A DNA stretch of 64,000 nt, taken from positions 62,001-126,000 of the forward strand of contig NZ_LQBL01000031.1 of NCBI RefSeq assembly GCF_001483745.1, read 5' to 3'. Origin of the DNA: Serinicoccus chungangensis (GTDB taxonomy: Bacteria; Actinomycetota; Actinomycetes; Actinomycetales; Dermatophilaceae). The position numbers and the translations under genes were made by a program. Of the stretch, positions 9,697-18,898 are shown piece after piece. How positions within the stretch are numbered: position 1 is the stretch's first letter; every line of letters starts with the position of its first letter. The notes below the pieces were generated by a model, which worked only from the letters and a program-made list of their open reading frames with translations, ran no database searches and was not told the DNA's origin.

Positions 9697-11214
9697 TCAG
9701 CAGCCGCACCGGGCGAGGTCGGCGACCACCTCGTCCAGCACCGAGGCGGCCTCGATCGCGGCGGAACCCCGGTCGATGTCGTCGGCCGTCAGGGCGTAGA
9801 CGAGCAGCCGCCCGTCGCGCGTCACGACCGTGCCGGCGAGGGAGCTGACCCCGGGCAGGGTGCCGGTCTTGGCGCGGGCGTTGCCGACGGCAGGCTCGTG
9901 GACGTCGAGGTGGAATCGGGTGGTGAGGGTGCCGGTGTAACCGGCGATCGGCAGGCCACCCGCGGCGAGCACCTCCTGCAGCCGGGGGTGGGAGCCGTCG
10001 GCGCCGGCCACGAGGACGTCGGCGACCGCGGCGACGGGGATGAGGGTGCCGTCGGACAGCCCGCTCGCGTCCGTGAGGCGCACCCCCGTCATGTCGAGCC
10101 CGTAGTCGTCGACCATCGTCTGCCGGATCCAGGCGGTGACGGACTCCTGGTCGGCCGCCTCGCCGTCGGCCACCGCGGCCTGCCGCGCCAGCTGCTCGAC
10201 CATGGCGTTGTCGCTGGTGGCCAGGGCCAGGGCCAGCACGTCCCGGGCGGCCGCGGACTCCACCACGGCGAGCTCACGGGCGTCCGTGGCGGCCTGCACC
10301 TCCTCCGCCCGGGCGTCGTCGTCCCGGGCGCCCTCGACGTCGACGCCCTCCTCCGCGAGCGCCTCCCGGAACACCCGGGCCACCTCCTGCTCGGGCGCGC
10401 GGGGCGAGGGGTTGAAGGGGCGGGCACGGTCGACCGAGCGGCCGATCTGCACGATGCGGCCGGCGTAGCCCTCGTCGAGCCAGCGGTCGATCCACGTGGG
10501 CATGGCGTGCGGGCCCTCGACGTGGGTCAGGTCCAGGCTCACCCGCACCGGTCCGTCCGCGGCGGCGTCGTCGGACTCCTGCGCGGACCCGAGCGAGGCC
10601 GCGGTCTGCGCCGCCAGGTCGGCGATCCCGGCGTGCCCGGCGACAGCCTCCGGGTCGCCGTCCCCGTCGGCGAGGAGCATGTCCCCGCCGGCGACGAGGA
10701 CCACCTCGCCCGGCTCGGCCCCCGCGACCACCCGCGTGGTGAAGGTGTGGTCCCCCGGCAGCCCGGTGACGACCGCCGCGGCGGCGAGCAGCTTGGTCGT
10801 CGACGCGGGGGTGACCAGCCGGGAGGAGTAGCGGTCGCCCAGCGGCTCCCCGGTGAGCGCGTCCCGGATGGCGACGGCGCGGCGCGTCGTCCCGCCCAGC
10901 CAGGTGCTGTCGAGCTCGTCGCTGATCTGGCCGGAGACGGCGCCACGGTCCGGCACCGGCGCCGAGGTGACCGGCCGCAGGGGCTCGGTCGCGGGCGCGA
11001 TCCGGGGGCGCACCTCACCCGGGGACGGCGCGGCGTCCGCGGTGGCCGTGGCCTGGTCCGGCGACGGCGGTTCCTCCGTGGCGCCGACCTGCTCGGCGGC
11101 GACGGCGCGCGGGTCGGCCGTCCCGGGCGCGAGCGCACCGAGGGCGACCACGAGCGCGGCGACCCCGGCGAGGGCATACCGTGTGCTGCGGGGGGTGTTG
11201 CGCAGACCTTCCAC
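9697..11214 (-). CDS. dacB: D-alanyl-D-alanine carboxypeptidase / endopeptidase (PBP4 type)
   Basis: Exported S13-family penicillin-binding protein that trims peptidoglycan cross-links. 505 residues from the GTG at 11214: signal or anchor segment at ~13-35 (RYALAGVAALVVALGALAPG), a long Pro/Ala-rich linker to ~90, then the serine site PASTTK (S138, K141), a SDN motif in ATSDNAMVEQ and the KTG box in RAKTGTLPG. GGAGGT stands eleven bases before the start, a little far. Divergent from ppa, as usual in this phylum. Confidence 0.92.
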   Translation of the reverse strand: MEGLRNTPRSTRYALAGVAALVVALGALAPGTADPRAVAAEQVGATEEPPSPDQATATADAAPSPGEVRPRIAPATEPLRPVTSAPVPDRGAVSGQISDELDSTWLGGTTRRAVAIRDALTGEPLGDRYSSRLVTPASTTKLLAAAAVVTGLPGDHTFTTRVVAGAEPGEVVLVAGGDMLLADGDGDPEAVAGHAGIADLAAQTAASLGSAQESDDAAADGPVRVSLDLTHVEGPHAMPTWIDRWLDEGYAGRIVQIGRSVDRARPFNPSPRAPEQEVARVFREALAEEGVDVEGARDDDARAEEVQAATDARELAVVESAAARDVLALALATSDNAMVEQLARQAAVADGEAADQESVTAWIRQTMVDDYGLDMTGVRLTDASGLSDGTLIPVAAVADVLVAGADGSHPRLQEVLAAGGLPIAGYTGTLTTRFHLDVHEPAVGNARAKTGTLPGVSSLAGTVVTRDGRLLVYALTADDIDRGSAAIEAASVLDEVVADLARCGC

Positions 11215-11305
11215 CGACGTGCTCGACCTCCGTCGTCCCGGACCCCCAGGATGAGGGACACTGGGGCCCGAGCCTATGCCGTCCCCGAGCCAGAGAGAGC
11301 AGCAG

Positions 11306-11824
11306 ATGCAGTTCGACGTGACGATCGAGATCCCGCAGGGCAGCCGCAACAAGTACGAGGTCGACCACGCGACCGGCCGGATCCGGCTGGACCGCATGCT
11401 CTTCACCGCGACCCGCTACCCCGCCGACTACGGCTACATCGAGGAGACCCTCGGCGAGGACGGCGACCCGCTGGACGCGCTGGTCCTCCTCGACGAGCCG
11501 ACCTGGCCCGGCTGCCTGGTGCTCGCCCGCCCGATCGGCATGTTCCACATGCGTGACGAGGCCGGCGGGGACGACAAGATCATCTGCGTGCCGGCCGAGG
11601 ACCCGCGCAAGATGGGCATCCAGAGCCTGGACGACATCGGCACCCACACCCGGCTGGAGATCCAGCACTTCTTCGAGGTCTACAAGGACCTCGAGCCGGG
11701 CAAGTCCGTCGAGGGCGCCCACTGGGCCGGCCGCGAGGAGGCCGAGCAGTGCTACCTCGAGGCCGTGAAGCGCGCCAAGGACGAGGGGATGTCGACCGCG
11801 CGCTGGCCCATGCCGCAGCACTGA
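11306..11824 (+). CDS. ppa: Inorganic pyrophosphatase (soluble, family I)
   Basis: Hydrolyses pyrophosphate released by biosynthetic reactions. 172 residues, normal length, with [57 protein letters not shown] and the C-terminal [13 protein letters not shown] 11306 is preceded by AGAGAG at ~10 bases; an in-frame ATG at 11276 is less likely. The window also encodes a membrane pyrophosphatase (hppA), so the cell has both ways of disposing of pyrophosphate. Confidence 0.96.
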   Translation: MQFDVTIEIPQGSRNKYEVDHATGRIRLDRMLFTATRYPADYGYIEETLGEDGDPLDALVLLDEPTWPGCLVLARPIGMFHMRDEAGGDDKIICVPAEDPRKMGIQSLDDIGTHTRLEIQHFFEVYKDLEPGKSVEGAHWAGREEAEQCYLEAVKRAKDEGMSTARWPMPQH

Positions 11825-11890
11825 CGCCCGACCCCTGAGCCTCGGGGCGGAACCATCGGTGCCCACCTGTCGTCGTAGCGGTGCACGGGG

Positions 11891-11918
11891 CGGACACCCG
11901 TGCCGCGCGCGGTACCAT
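11891..11918 (+). promoter_or_regulatory. Candidate promoter of the DUF3352 gene
   Basis: CGGACA (11891-11896), 16-base spacer, TACCAT (11913-11918); each hexamer matches the sigma-70 consensus at four of six positions. It would give a leader of about 70 bases. Sequence match only. Confidence 0.3.
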
Positions 11919-11991
11919 GGCTCCCGCACGGGCCACCGGCCGGCGACGACGACGCCCGCGGAGTGACCGCGGCACACGACAGGGGATTTTG

Positions 11992-13524
11992 ATGACAACG
12001 GTGAACGACACGACCGGCGAGGTCGACGAGGGTGGGCGCAGGACGCCGTGGCTGCTCATCGGCGGGGGTGTCGCCGCGGCCGCCGTCATCGGGGGTGGCA
12101 CGGCGTTCGCGCTCATGATGGGGGGTGGCGGTGACCGTCCGGACAGCGTCCTGCCCGGCGAGGTCGCGGCCTACGCGCAGGTCGACCTGGACCCCTCGGC
12201 GGGGCAGAAGGTCGCCGCGGTGCGCTTCTTCCAGGGCCTGGACTCCGAGATGGACGAGCGCCTGTCCGAGGGCGAGTGGCGCGAGTGGGTGTGGGAGCAG
12301 ATCGAGGCCGAGGGCGAGGTCCCCGGCGACGTGTCCTTCGAGGAGGACATCGAGCCCTGGCTCGGGGACCGTGCCGGGATGGTCGTCATGGGCGCCGGCG
12401 AGGGCGAGGAGCCGGTCGTCGCCGTCGCGCTGCAGGTCAAGGACGGCGACGCCGCCCTGGCCTTCCTCGACGAGCACGTCGCCGAGAGCTCGGAGGAGGT
12501 CGGCTACTACCTCGAGAGCGACTACGTCGTCTTCAGCGAGGCCGACACCGTCGAGGCCGTCCGCTCCGCCGCCGAGGCCGGCACCCTGGCGGACAACGAG
12601 AACTTCACCTCCGACATGGAGGACCTGGGCGAGCCCGGCGTCATGGCGATGTGGGCCGACCTCGCGCAGACCGACGAGATCGACCCCGCGGCCTACGACC
12701 CGAGCCTGCAGATGACCCAGGACCAGCTGGGGCTGGGGACCGAGCGGCCCGAGGTCGCCGGTCGCATGGCCGCGACGGTGCGGCTCACCCCGGACGCGAT
12801 CGAGATGCACGGCATCAGCCGGGACGTCACCGGTATGGAGTCGCTGCCCGCGGGCGGCAACGCCGACAACCTCGTCACCCAGCTCCCCGCCGACACCGCC
12901 GTCGCGATGTCCTTGGAGCACGGTGACGAGATGGTCCAGTCGCTCTGGGACCTCTACAGCGAGGACTACGCCGAGGAGCTGCAGCAGGCCTCGGACGCCG
13001 CGGCGCAGCAGGGCTTCTCCCTCCCCGACGACCTCAAGGTCCTCCTCGGGGAGTCGATGACCCTGGCCGTGGGGCCGGGCATCGTGGACGCCGTCATGGG
13101 GATCTCGCAGACCGACCCCTCGGTGCCGGAGCTGCCCCTGGTCTACCGCGCCACGACCGACACCGCCCGGGCCCAGGAGATGCTCGACGACAACGGCATG
13201 GGCGCCGGGGTCCTCGTGGTCCGCGACGACGACGGCACCCTCTCGCTCGGCACCGACCAGTCCTACGTCGACGCGGTCGCCGAGGGCGGCGGCGAGACGC
13301 TCGGCGAGAGCGACCTCTTCACCCGGGCGGTCGCCGACGCGGGCGAGGCGCAGTCGACCTTCTTCGTCGACGTGGCGCCCTTCGAGCAGTACTACCTGCC
13401 CGAGGTCACCGACGAGAACGCCCGCACGGCGCTCGAGAAGCTCGCCGCGGTCGGCATGTCCAATGTCACCGAGGAGGGCGGCGACAGCCGCTTCACCCTG
13501 CGGATGGTCGCCGACCAGGAGTGA
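11992..13524 (+). CDS. DUF3352 domain membrane-anchored protein
   Basis: 510 residues. The N-terminus is cytoplasmic (TTVNDTTGEVDEGGRR), followed by one transmembrane helix at ~19-42 and a large acidic extracytoplasmic domain resembling DUF3352 (VLPGEVAAYAQVDLDPSAGQ near the start). No catalytic motif is seen; the family has no established function. ATG 11992 has AGGGG upstream. It stands alone between ppa and tRNA-Thr and is co-directional with both. The strong excess of Asp and Glu over basic residues in the exported part is noticeable. Confidence 0.78.
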   Translation: MTTVNDTTGEVDEGGRRTPWLLIGGGVAAAAVIGGGTAFALMMGGGGDRPDSVLPGEVAAYAQVDLDPSAGQKVAAVRFFQGLDSEMDERLSEGEWREWVWEQIEAEGEVPGDVSFEEDIEPWLGDRAGMVVMGAGEGEEPVVAVALQVKDGDAALAFLDEHVAESSEEVGYYLESDYVVFSEADTVEAVRSAAEAGTLADNENFTSDMEDLGEPGVMAMWADLAQTDEIDPAAYDPSLQMTQDQLGLGTERPEVAGRMAATVRLTPDAIEMHGISRDVTGMESLPAGGNADNLVTQLPADTAVAMSLEHGDEMVQSLWDLYSEDYAEELQQASDAAAQQGFSLPDDLKVLLGESMTLAVGPGIVDAVMGISQTDPSVPELPLVYRATTDTARAQEMLDDNGMGAGVLVVRDDDGTLSLGTDQSYVDAVAEGGGETLGESDLFTRAVADAGEAQSTFFVDVAPFEQYYLPEVTDENARTALEKLAAVGMSNVTEEGGDSRFTLRMVADQE

Positions 13525-13625
13525 GCCGGAGGGGCGGGTGACCAGCACCGCACCCGCACCGTCCCTGACCACCGGCCGACCCCCGCGGACCGGCTCCACG
13601 AGAGCCCGTCCACGGGGGTCGCTGG

Positions 13626-13655
13626 TTTGGGAGGCCCGACCCGGTCGGGTATCCT
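13626..13655 (+). promoter_or_regulatory. Candidate promoter of tRNA-Thr
   Basis: TTTGGG (13626-13631), 18-base spacer, TATCCT (13650-13655); the tRNA begins 25 bases further on. The same -10 hexamer TATCCT stands before the tRNA-Pro gene in this window. Confidence 0.5.
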
Positions 13656-13680
13656 CGTCGAGTTGCCCGGCGGGCGACGC

Positions 13681-13754
13681 GCCGCCTTAGCTCAGTCGGC
13701 CAGAGCGATTCACTCGTAATGAATAGGTCGGGGGTTCGATTCCCCCAGGCGGCT
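13681..13754 (+). tRNA. tRNA-Thr (anticodon CGT)
   Basis: Full cloverleaf by eye: acceptor gccgcct (13681-13687) with aggcggc (13747-13753), D stem gctc/gagc, anticodon stem attca/tgaat around loop ctcgtaa with anticodon CGT at 13715-13717, T arm gggggttcgattccccc, discriminator T at 13754. CCA is not encoded. Reads ACG codons, the most used or second most used Thr codon in such GC-rich DNA. Confidence 0.97.
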
Positions 13755-13769
13755 CCGCAGCACCACCCA

Positions 13770-13800
13770 CGACGCCCTCGACCCCCGGTCGGGGGCGTCG
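13770..13800. terminator. Strong hairpin between tRNA-Thr and the convergent lipoprotein gene
   Basis: cgacgccc (13770-13777) pairs with gggcgtcg (13793-13800), then a T-G wobble and cgacc/ggtcg closing on a three-base ccc loop: about 14 continuous pairs. No T-run follows. Its place, 16 bases after the tRNA and before a convergent stop, suggests a bidirectional T-less terminator. Confidence 0.6.
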
Positions 13801-13847
13801 CTCGTCGCCGGTGGACCCGCGCGGTGACGGGTCCACCCCGGTCCCGG

Positions 13848-15431
13848 TCAGCAGGTGGTGCCGTCCGCCGGGACGGTGCCCTCGAGCAGGTAGGCGTCCA
13901 CGGCGTCGTCGACGCAGTCGTTGGAGCGGCCGTAGGCCGTGTGCCCGTCGCCGTCGTAGGACAGCAGCACGCCCGAGTCGAGGGTGTCCGCGAGCCCCTC
14001 GGCCCACTCGTACGGCGTGGCCGGGTCGCGGGTGGTGCCGATGACGAGGATCGGGTCGGCCCCCTGCGCCGAGTAGTCCTCCACGGTCTCGCTGGCCTCC
14101 GCCGGCCAGTACTCGCACGCACCCTCACCGGCGAGGTAGCGTCCCCACGTCGGGGACACCTCCTCGAACTGCTGCTCCACCGCCTCCGAGTCGAGGTCCT
14201 CACCGTCCGAGCCGGCCGGCCGGTCGAGGCAGTTGACCGCGTAGATCGCCTGCATCCCGTTCCCGTCGTAGCTGCCGTCGCTGGACCGGGAGGCGTAGAG
14301 GTTGGCGAGGTACATGAGCAGCGTGCCGTCGCCCTGGAACGCCCGGTCGAAGGCCTGGGACAGGATCGGCCAGGCGCCCTGGTCGTACATCGCGACGATG
14401 ATGCCGTACATCCCCCAGCCCTCGGTGAGCTCGCCGGCCGCGTCGTCCCCGACCGGGAGTGGCGCGGAGTCCAGCTCGTCCAGGAAGGCGGGGATCCGCG
14501 CCATGGCCGACTCGACGTCCGAGCCCAGCGGGCACTCCCCGCCGGCCACGCAGTCCTCGACGTAGGCGCGGGTGGCCCGCTCGAACCCCTCGGCCTGGCC
14601 GAGCCCCATCTCCAGGCCGGTGAGCTCGGGGTCGATGGCACCGTCCAGCACCAGGCGCCCCACCCGGTCCGGGAAGAGCGCGGCGTAGGTCGTGCCGAGG
14701 AAGGTGCCGTAGGAGGCCCCGAGGTAGGTCAGCTCCCCGTCGCCCAGGGCCGCGCGCAGGACGTCGATGTCGCGCGCGGCCTCGACCGTGGAGACGTGCC
14801 CGAGGAGGTCGGGGGCGTTGGCGCCGCACGCCTGGGCGAAGTCCTCGACGAGCTCCTGGGACGCCTGCTCCTCGGCGGCGTCGTCCGGGGAGGGGTCGGC
14901 GGAGAGGAACTCGTCCATCTGCGCGTCGTCGAAGCAGGTGATGGGCGCGGACCGGGCGACGCCCCGAGGGTCGAAACCGACGACGTCGTAGGCCTCGCGC
15001 ACCGGGGCGGAGATCGCCATACCGGCACTCATGGCGTAGTCGACGCCGGAGCCGCCCGGACCGCCCGGGTTGACCACGAGCGAGCCCTGCGCCTCTCCGT
15101 CGGCCGGGCTGCGCAGCAGGGCGAGGTCGATGGTCTGCCCCTGCGGCTCGGCGTAGTCCAGCGGGACGGTGAGGGAGGCGCACTCGAAGTCGCCCTCGCA
15201 GGCGCTCCACACCAGCTCCTGCGAGTAGTAGTCCTCCAGGCCCTCCGGCGCCTCCTCGGGCGCCGGGGTCGAGGTCGCGACCGCCTCGCCGCCGCCCTCG
15301 TCGCCGCCCTGCGAGGAGGTCGCCCCACCGCCCTCGGGGGTCGCCGGGTCCGGGGCGTCGTCGCTGCAGGCCGCCAGCAGCGCGATCGCGCTGAGTCCGG
15401 CGACCGCCCTGGCCGTCATCGAGGTTCGCAC
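13848..15431 (-). CDS. Secreted lipoprotein alpha/beta hydrolase (TAP/tripeptidyl aminopeptidase-like)
   Basis: 527 residues from GTG 15431 (AGGGA eight bases upstream; ATG 15419 is the alternative). An N-terminal signal ends in the lipobox LAAC, so it is probably lipidated and surface-anchored. Alpha/beta-hydrolase core: oxyanion NPGGPGGSGV, FDPRGVARS, nucleophile elbow GASYG, and a C-terminal TAP-like domain with the catalytic Asp in TTRDPATPYEWA and the His in YDGDGHTAYG. Related actinobacterial enzymes remove N-terminal peptides outside the cell; the substrate here is unknown. Follows holB by 26 bases, and tRNA-Thr lies convergent downstream, a common actinobacterial order. Confidence 0.88.
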   Translation of the reverse strand: MRTSMTARAVAGLSAIALLAACSDDAPDPATPEGGGATSSQGGDEGGGEAVATSTPAPEEAPEGLEDYYSQELVWSACEGDFECASLTVPLDYAEPQGQTIDLALLRSPADGEAQGSLVVNPGGPGGSGVDYAMSAGMAISAPVREAYDVVGFDPRGVARSAPITCFDDAQMDEFLSADPSPDDAAEEQASQELVEDFAQACGANAPDLLGHVSTVEAARDIDVLRAALGDGELTYLGASYGTFLGTTYAALFPDRVGRLVLDGAIDPELTGLEMGLGQAEGFERATRAYVEDCVAGGECPLGSDVESAMARIPAFLDELDSAPLPVGDDAAGELTEGWGMYGIIVAMYDQGAWPILSQAFDRAFQGDGTLLMYLANLYASRSSDGSYDGNGMQAIYAVNCLDRPAGSDGEDLDSEAVEQQFEEVSPTWGRYLAGEGACEYWPAEASETVEDYSAQGADPILVIGTTRDPATPYEWAEGLADTLDSGVLLSYDGDGHTAYGRSNDCVDDAVDAYLLEGTVPADGTTC

Positions 15432-15457
15432 GTGGTGTGTCCCTTTCCCGTCTGGTC

Positions 15458-16621
15458 TCACCCCCGGGGCAAGAGCAACCCAATCATCATGGCCTCGAGG
15501 ACCAGCAGCGGCGCGCCGTTGGCGATGAGCCGCTGCCGGGCCTCGCCGATCGTCTCCAACGCCCCGAGCAGGCCCTCTGGTGTGAAGGAACGCGCGAGCC
15601 GCTCGATCTGCTCCGGCTCGCTGGCGTTGATGCGGCCCACGGACGCGCCGGTCGCCACGAGCAGCGCGTCGCGGTAGACCGAGGCCAGGTCGGTCAGCGC
15701 CGCGTCGATGCTGTCGTGCTGCTGCCGCTTCGCCTCAGCCTTGAGCCGGTCGTCGAGGCGGCGCAGGTGGGCGCGCACCGACGGCGGCTGGGTGCGCGCC
15801 GAGGCGTCCGCGCCCAGCTGCTCGAGCAGCTCGCGACGCTGCTGCTCGGCGTGGTCCGCCGAGGTGGCCTTGGCCCCCTCCCCGGCCTCGTCGACGAGGT
15901 CCTGCGCCGCCCTCAGGGCGTCCCCCAGGGAGCCCAGCGTCAGAGGTATGCCGGTGATCTCCCGGCGACGGGCCCGCGCGTGCTCGTCGGTGGCCAGCCG
16001 TCGGGCGATGCCGATGTGGCTCTGGGCCGCGCGCGCGGCGTAGTGCGCCATCGCCGGGTCGATGCCGTCGCGCTCGATGAGCAGGTCGGCGACCGCGCCC
16101 GCCGACGGGGTGCCCAGCCGGACGTGCCGGCAGCGTGAGCGGATCGTCACCAGGACGTCCTCCAGGGAGGGGGCGCACAGCATCCACACGGTCCGGGCCG
16201 TCGGCTCCTCCAGCGACTTGAGCAGCGTGTTGGCCGAGTGGTCGTTGAGCCGGTCGGCGTCCTCGACGACCATGACCCGCCACCGGCCCAGGCTCGGTCG
16301 GGCCTGCGCCTCCAGCACCAGCGCGCGGGCCTCGTCGACCTTGATGAAGGTCTGCTCGGTGTCGACGATCCGCACGTCCGGGTGGCTCCCGGCCATGACC
16401 ATCCGGCACGGCTGGCACCGCCCGCACCCCACCTGCTCGGGCCCGCCGGCCTGCTCCTCGCACTGGAGGGCGGCCGCGAAGGTCCGCGCCGCGACCGACC
16501 GGCCCGACCCCGGGGGGCCGGTGAACAACCAGGCGTGCGTCATGGACGCCGGGTCGCCGGAGGCGCGCCGCAGGGTCTGCACGACCCGCGGCTGGCCCAC
16601 GAGCTGGGTGAAGACGCTCAC
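15458..16621 (-). CDS. holB: DNA polymerase III subunit delta prime
   Basis: Clamp-loader subunit. 387 residues from GTG 16621, whose first bases overlap the tmk stop (GTGA, 16618-16621). P-loop-like FTGPPGSGRSVAARTF, zinc cysteines in CGRCQPC, VVEDADRLNDHSANTLLKSLEEP and the SRC motif TIRSRCRHVRL are visible. The P-loop has R where GKS/T would be (GSGRS), as expected for delta prime, which does not hydrolyse ATP. Pairs functionally with dnaX at 60.7-63.3 kb. Confidence 0.94.
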   Translation of the reverse strand: MSVFTQLVGQPRVVQTLRRASGDPASMTHAWLFTGPPGSGRSVAARTFAAALQCEEQAGGPEQVGCGRCQPCRMVMAGSHPDVRIVDTEQTFIKVDEARALVLEAQARPSLGRWRVMVVEDADRLNDHSANTLLKSLEEPTARTVWMLCAPSLEDVLVTIRSRCRHVRLGTPSAGAVADLLIERDGIDPAMAHYAARAAQSHIGIARRLATDEHARARRREITGIPLTLGSLGDALRAAQDLVDEAGEGAKATSADHAEQQRRELLEQLGADASARTQPPSVRAHLRRLDDRLKAEAKRQQHDSIDAALTDLASVYRDALLVATGASVGRINASEPEQIERLARSFTPEGLLGALETIGEARQRLIANGAPLLVLEAMMIGLLLPRG

Positions 16622-17283
16622 CGCACCCCCTTTAGCAGCGGGGCCAGGCGCTCGCGCACCTGCTCGGCCAGGCGACCGGCGTCCTCGTGCGCGTCGAGGA
16701 CGAGGTAGCGCTCCGGAGCGCGGGCGGCGAGGTCGAGGAAGCCCTGACGGACCCGGTCGTGGAAGTCGTCGGCCTCGCGCTCCAGCCGGTCGTGGACCCG
16801 CCCGCGCCGCGCCCGGCCACGCTCGGCGCTGACGTCGAGGAGCACAGTGAGGTCGGGCAGCAACCCCTGCGTGGCCCACAGCGAGAGCTCGCGCACCTCC
16901 TCGTGCCCCAGGGCTCTCGCCGCCCCCTGGTAGGCGACCGAGGAGTCGAGGTAGCGGTCGGTGATGACGACCTCGCCCCGCTCCAGCGCCGGGCGGACGA
17001 CGGTGGCGACGTGCTGGGCCCGGTCGGCAGCGAAGATCAGCGCCTCCGCGCGCGGCGACACCGAGCCGTCCTCGCCGTGCAGCACGAGCTCGCGCAAGGT
17101 CCGCCCCAGCGCGGTGCCACCCGGCTCGCGGGTGTGGAGCACGGCATACCCCTGCGCCTGCAGCCACTGCCCCAGCCGGGCGGACTGCGTCGACTTCCCC
17201 GCCCCGTCACCCCCCTCGACGGCGATGAACAGACCCCGTCCACGACCGCGTCCGGTCGCGCTGGGCGGGGTCGGCTCGGTCAC
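16618..17283 (-). CDS. tmk: Thymidylate kinase
   Basis: dTMP to dTDP. 221 residues with P-loop EGGDGAGKS (23-31), REPGG, the DRY-type motif DRYLDSSVAYQG and the lid-like RRGRVHDRLE. GTG start 17283. Coupled by a 4-base overlap to holB. In many actinobacteria tmk directly follows topA; here about 9.5 kb of other genes separate the two. Confidence 0.95.
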   Translation of the reverse strand: MTEPTPPSATGRGRGRGLFIAVEGGDGAGKSTQSARLGQWLQAQGYAVLHTREPGGTALGRTLRELVLHGEDGSVSPRAEALIFAADRAQHVATVVRPALERGEVVITDRYLDSSVAYQGAARALGHEEVRELSLWATQGLLPDLTVLLDVSAERGRARRGRVHDRLEREADDFHDRVRQGFLDLAARAPERYLVLDAHEDAGRLAEQVRERLAPLLKGVR

Positions 17284-17354
17284 GTGGGCAGCCTACGGGA
17301 CGGGTATGACGTGCCCACCGTCGTCCACAGCGGGCCGGGCAGGGCGCGGGGCGG

Positions 17355-17999
17355 CTACTCGTCGCCGCCCGACGTGCCGGTCGTCGCCGTGGATCCGTCC
17401 CCCGGAGCGACCGGGGCCTGCGTCTGGCCGGAGCCGTCCTGCGGGGTCGGCGTCGCGGTCTGGCCGGCCCCGTCCACGACGCTGCCCCCGCCGTCACCGG
17501 ACAGCACGCTCACCATCGAGGCCAGTGCGGCGATGCCGATGACCATCCCTGCCACCCCCAGGACGACGGTGCCCCGCGCCCTGGTGAGCTTCTCCACGAG
17601 CACGGAGGCGGCCTTGACCGTCTCGGCCGCCAGGCTGCGGCGGCCCACCGTGCTGCCGTGGATCTCCACCTCGGCCGCGGACCGGCCCTCGACGGGCTTC
17701 TTCAGCACCGCGCGGGTCTCGATGACGGCCAGCACGCCGGCGGCGATGATCGCCAGGCTGGCCACCCACAGAGCGAGCAGCACGACGAGGACGGCCGCCC
17801 GCTGGGCGAAGGAGCCGTCGACCCAGCTGGAGTCCTCGACGACCCCGGCCGCCTCGGTCAGCTCGATCCGGGCCGCCGCGCGCGTGAAGATCCAGGTCGA
17901 GACGACGGCGGCGACGACCCCGGCCGTGGCGGCCACCCCGGCCACGTCACCGCTCCACTCTCCAGGAACCACGGAGACCTTCGACGTGTCCTCGGACAT
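17355..17999 (-). CDS. Hypothetical membrane protein with two or three helices
   Basis: 214 residues, not recognised. ATG 17999 has AAGGAG seven bases upstream. Helices at about residues 16-38, 66-92 and 160-180; a cytosolic-looking loop between (KKPVEGRSAAEVEIHGSTVG) and a C-terminal tail of ~50 residues rich in Gly, Thr, Pro and Gln (GQTATPTPQDGSGQTQ). Downstream of the MerR gene, 118 bases away, so possibly in its regulon. First gene of the block that separates tmk from topA. Confidence 0.65.
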   Translation of the reverse strand: MSEDTSKVSVVPGEWSGDVAGVAATAGVVAAVVSTWIFTRAAARIELTEAAGVVEDSSWVDGSFAQRAAVLVVLLALWVASLAIIAAGVLAVIETRAVLKKPVEGRSAAEVEIHGSTVGRRSLAAETVKAASVLVEKLTRARGTVVLGVAGMVIGIAALASMVSVLSGDGGGSVVDGAGQTATPTPQDGSGQTQAPVAPGDGSTATTGTSGGDE

Positions 18000-18117
18000 G
18001 GCAGCTCCTTTGCTCGCCCACCGGTCACGTCCGGCGCGTGCGAGGCATTGTCCCGCTGGGGACGCGCACCGCACAAGAGGTCGCCGGCCACCTGTCACGG
18101 TGGCCGGCGACCTCCTC

Positions 18118-18891
18118 TCAGCCGCGGGCGGCGTTGGCCACGACCGCGTCGTGGACGTACTGTGCGAGCCCCGGGGCGATCTCCTCGTAGGAGGCGGTGA
18201 ACCGGGGGTCGGTGACGTACATCTGCGCGATCGCGGCGTGCATCTCCCGCGGGCAGTCGTAGAACCAGCGGCAGATCTGCTGGCGGGCCTCCTCGGCGAG
18301 CGCCGTGCCGACCTCCGAGCCGGCCTCGTGACCCTGCTGCATCGCGGCGACGAAGCGGGCGTTGAGGTCGTCCTGCTCGTCCTTGACCTGCTGCCACTGC
18401 TCGACCGAGTAACCCTGGGTGCGCCGTGCGGACTGCTGCCACGCGTCGGTGTCGCCCCAGCGCTGCTCCGCCTCGGCGGCGTAGTCGTCGTCGAAGCCGT
18501 CGCCGAAGATCCGCCTCAGCTCGGCAGGGCTGACCTGGTTGCCACTCATCTCGTCCTCCAGTGCTGCGTCGATCAACCGGGTCAGCTCCTGGAGCTGCCC
18601 GATGCGGTCCGTGACGCTCGCCCGCTGCCGCCGCAGGTGCGCCGTGACGTCGGCGTCCTGCTGCAGCAGCTCGGCGATCTCCTCCAGCCCGAACCCGAGC
18701 CGGCGGTAGACGACGACGTGCTGCAGACGGGAGAGGTCGCCCGCGGTGTAGAGCCGGTACCCGGCGAGGCTCCGCCCACCCGGCACCACCAGACCGATCT
18801 CGTCGTAGTGGTGCAGCGTGCGGATGCTCACGCCGACCTCGCTGGCCACCTGGCCGACCGTCCACGTCTCCTGCGCCGTCATCTGCGTCAC
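18118..18891 (-). CDS. MerR-family regulator with TipA-S-like effector domain
   Basis: 257 residues. The N-terminus is a MerR winged helix (WTVGQVASEVGVSIRTLHHY, then AGYRLYTAGDLSRLQHVVVY and LGFGLEEIAELL), followed by a coiled-coil dimerisation helix to ~110 and a TipAS-type domain (~130-257; EEARQQICRWFYDCPREMH, MYVTDPRFTASYEEIAPGLA) that in TipA binds thiopeptide or other peptide ligands. The start could be GTG 18891 or ATG 18882. The promoter with a perfect dyad lies directly upstream (18899-18929), as expected for an autoregulated MerR gene. Confidence 0.9.
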   Translation of the reverse strand: MTQMTAQETWTVGQVASEVGVSIRTLHHYDEIGLVVPGGRSLAGYRLYTAGDLSRLQHVVVYRRLGFGLEEIAELLQQDADVTAHLRRQRASVTDRIGQLQELTRLIDAALEDEMSGNQVSPAELRRIFGDGFDDDYAAEAEQRWGDTDAWQQSARRTQGYSVEQWQQVKDEQDDLNARFVAAMQQGHEAGSEVGTALAEEARQQICRWFYDCPREMHAAIAQMYVTDPRFTASYEEIAPGLAQYVHDAVVANAARG

Positions 18892-18898
18892 GTGCCCC

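Noticed and set aside
13681-13754. Integration site at the tRNA-Thr 3' end
   Set aside because: No partial duplication of the tRNA end or integrase gene is present in the window.
15458-17167. 569-codon version of holB reaching into tmk
   Set aside because: The extension is antisense-like Arg/Ala/Gly sequence inside tmk; the standard delta-prime N-terminus begins at GTG 16621.
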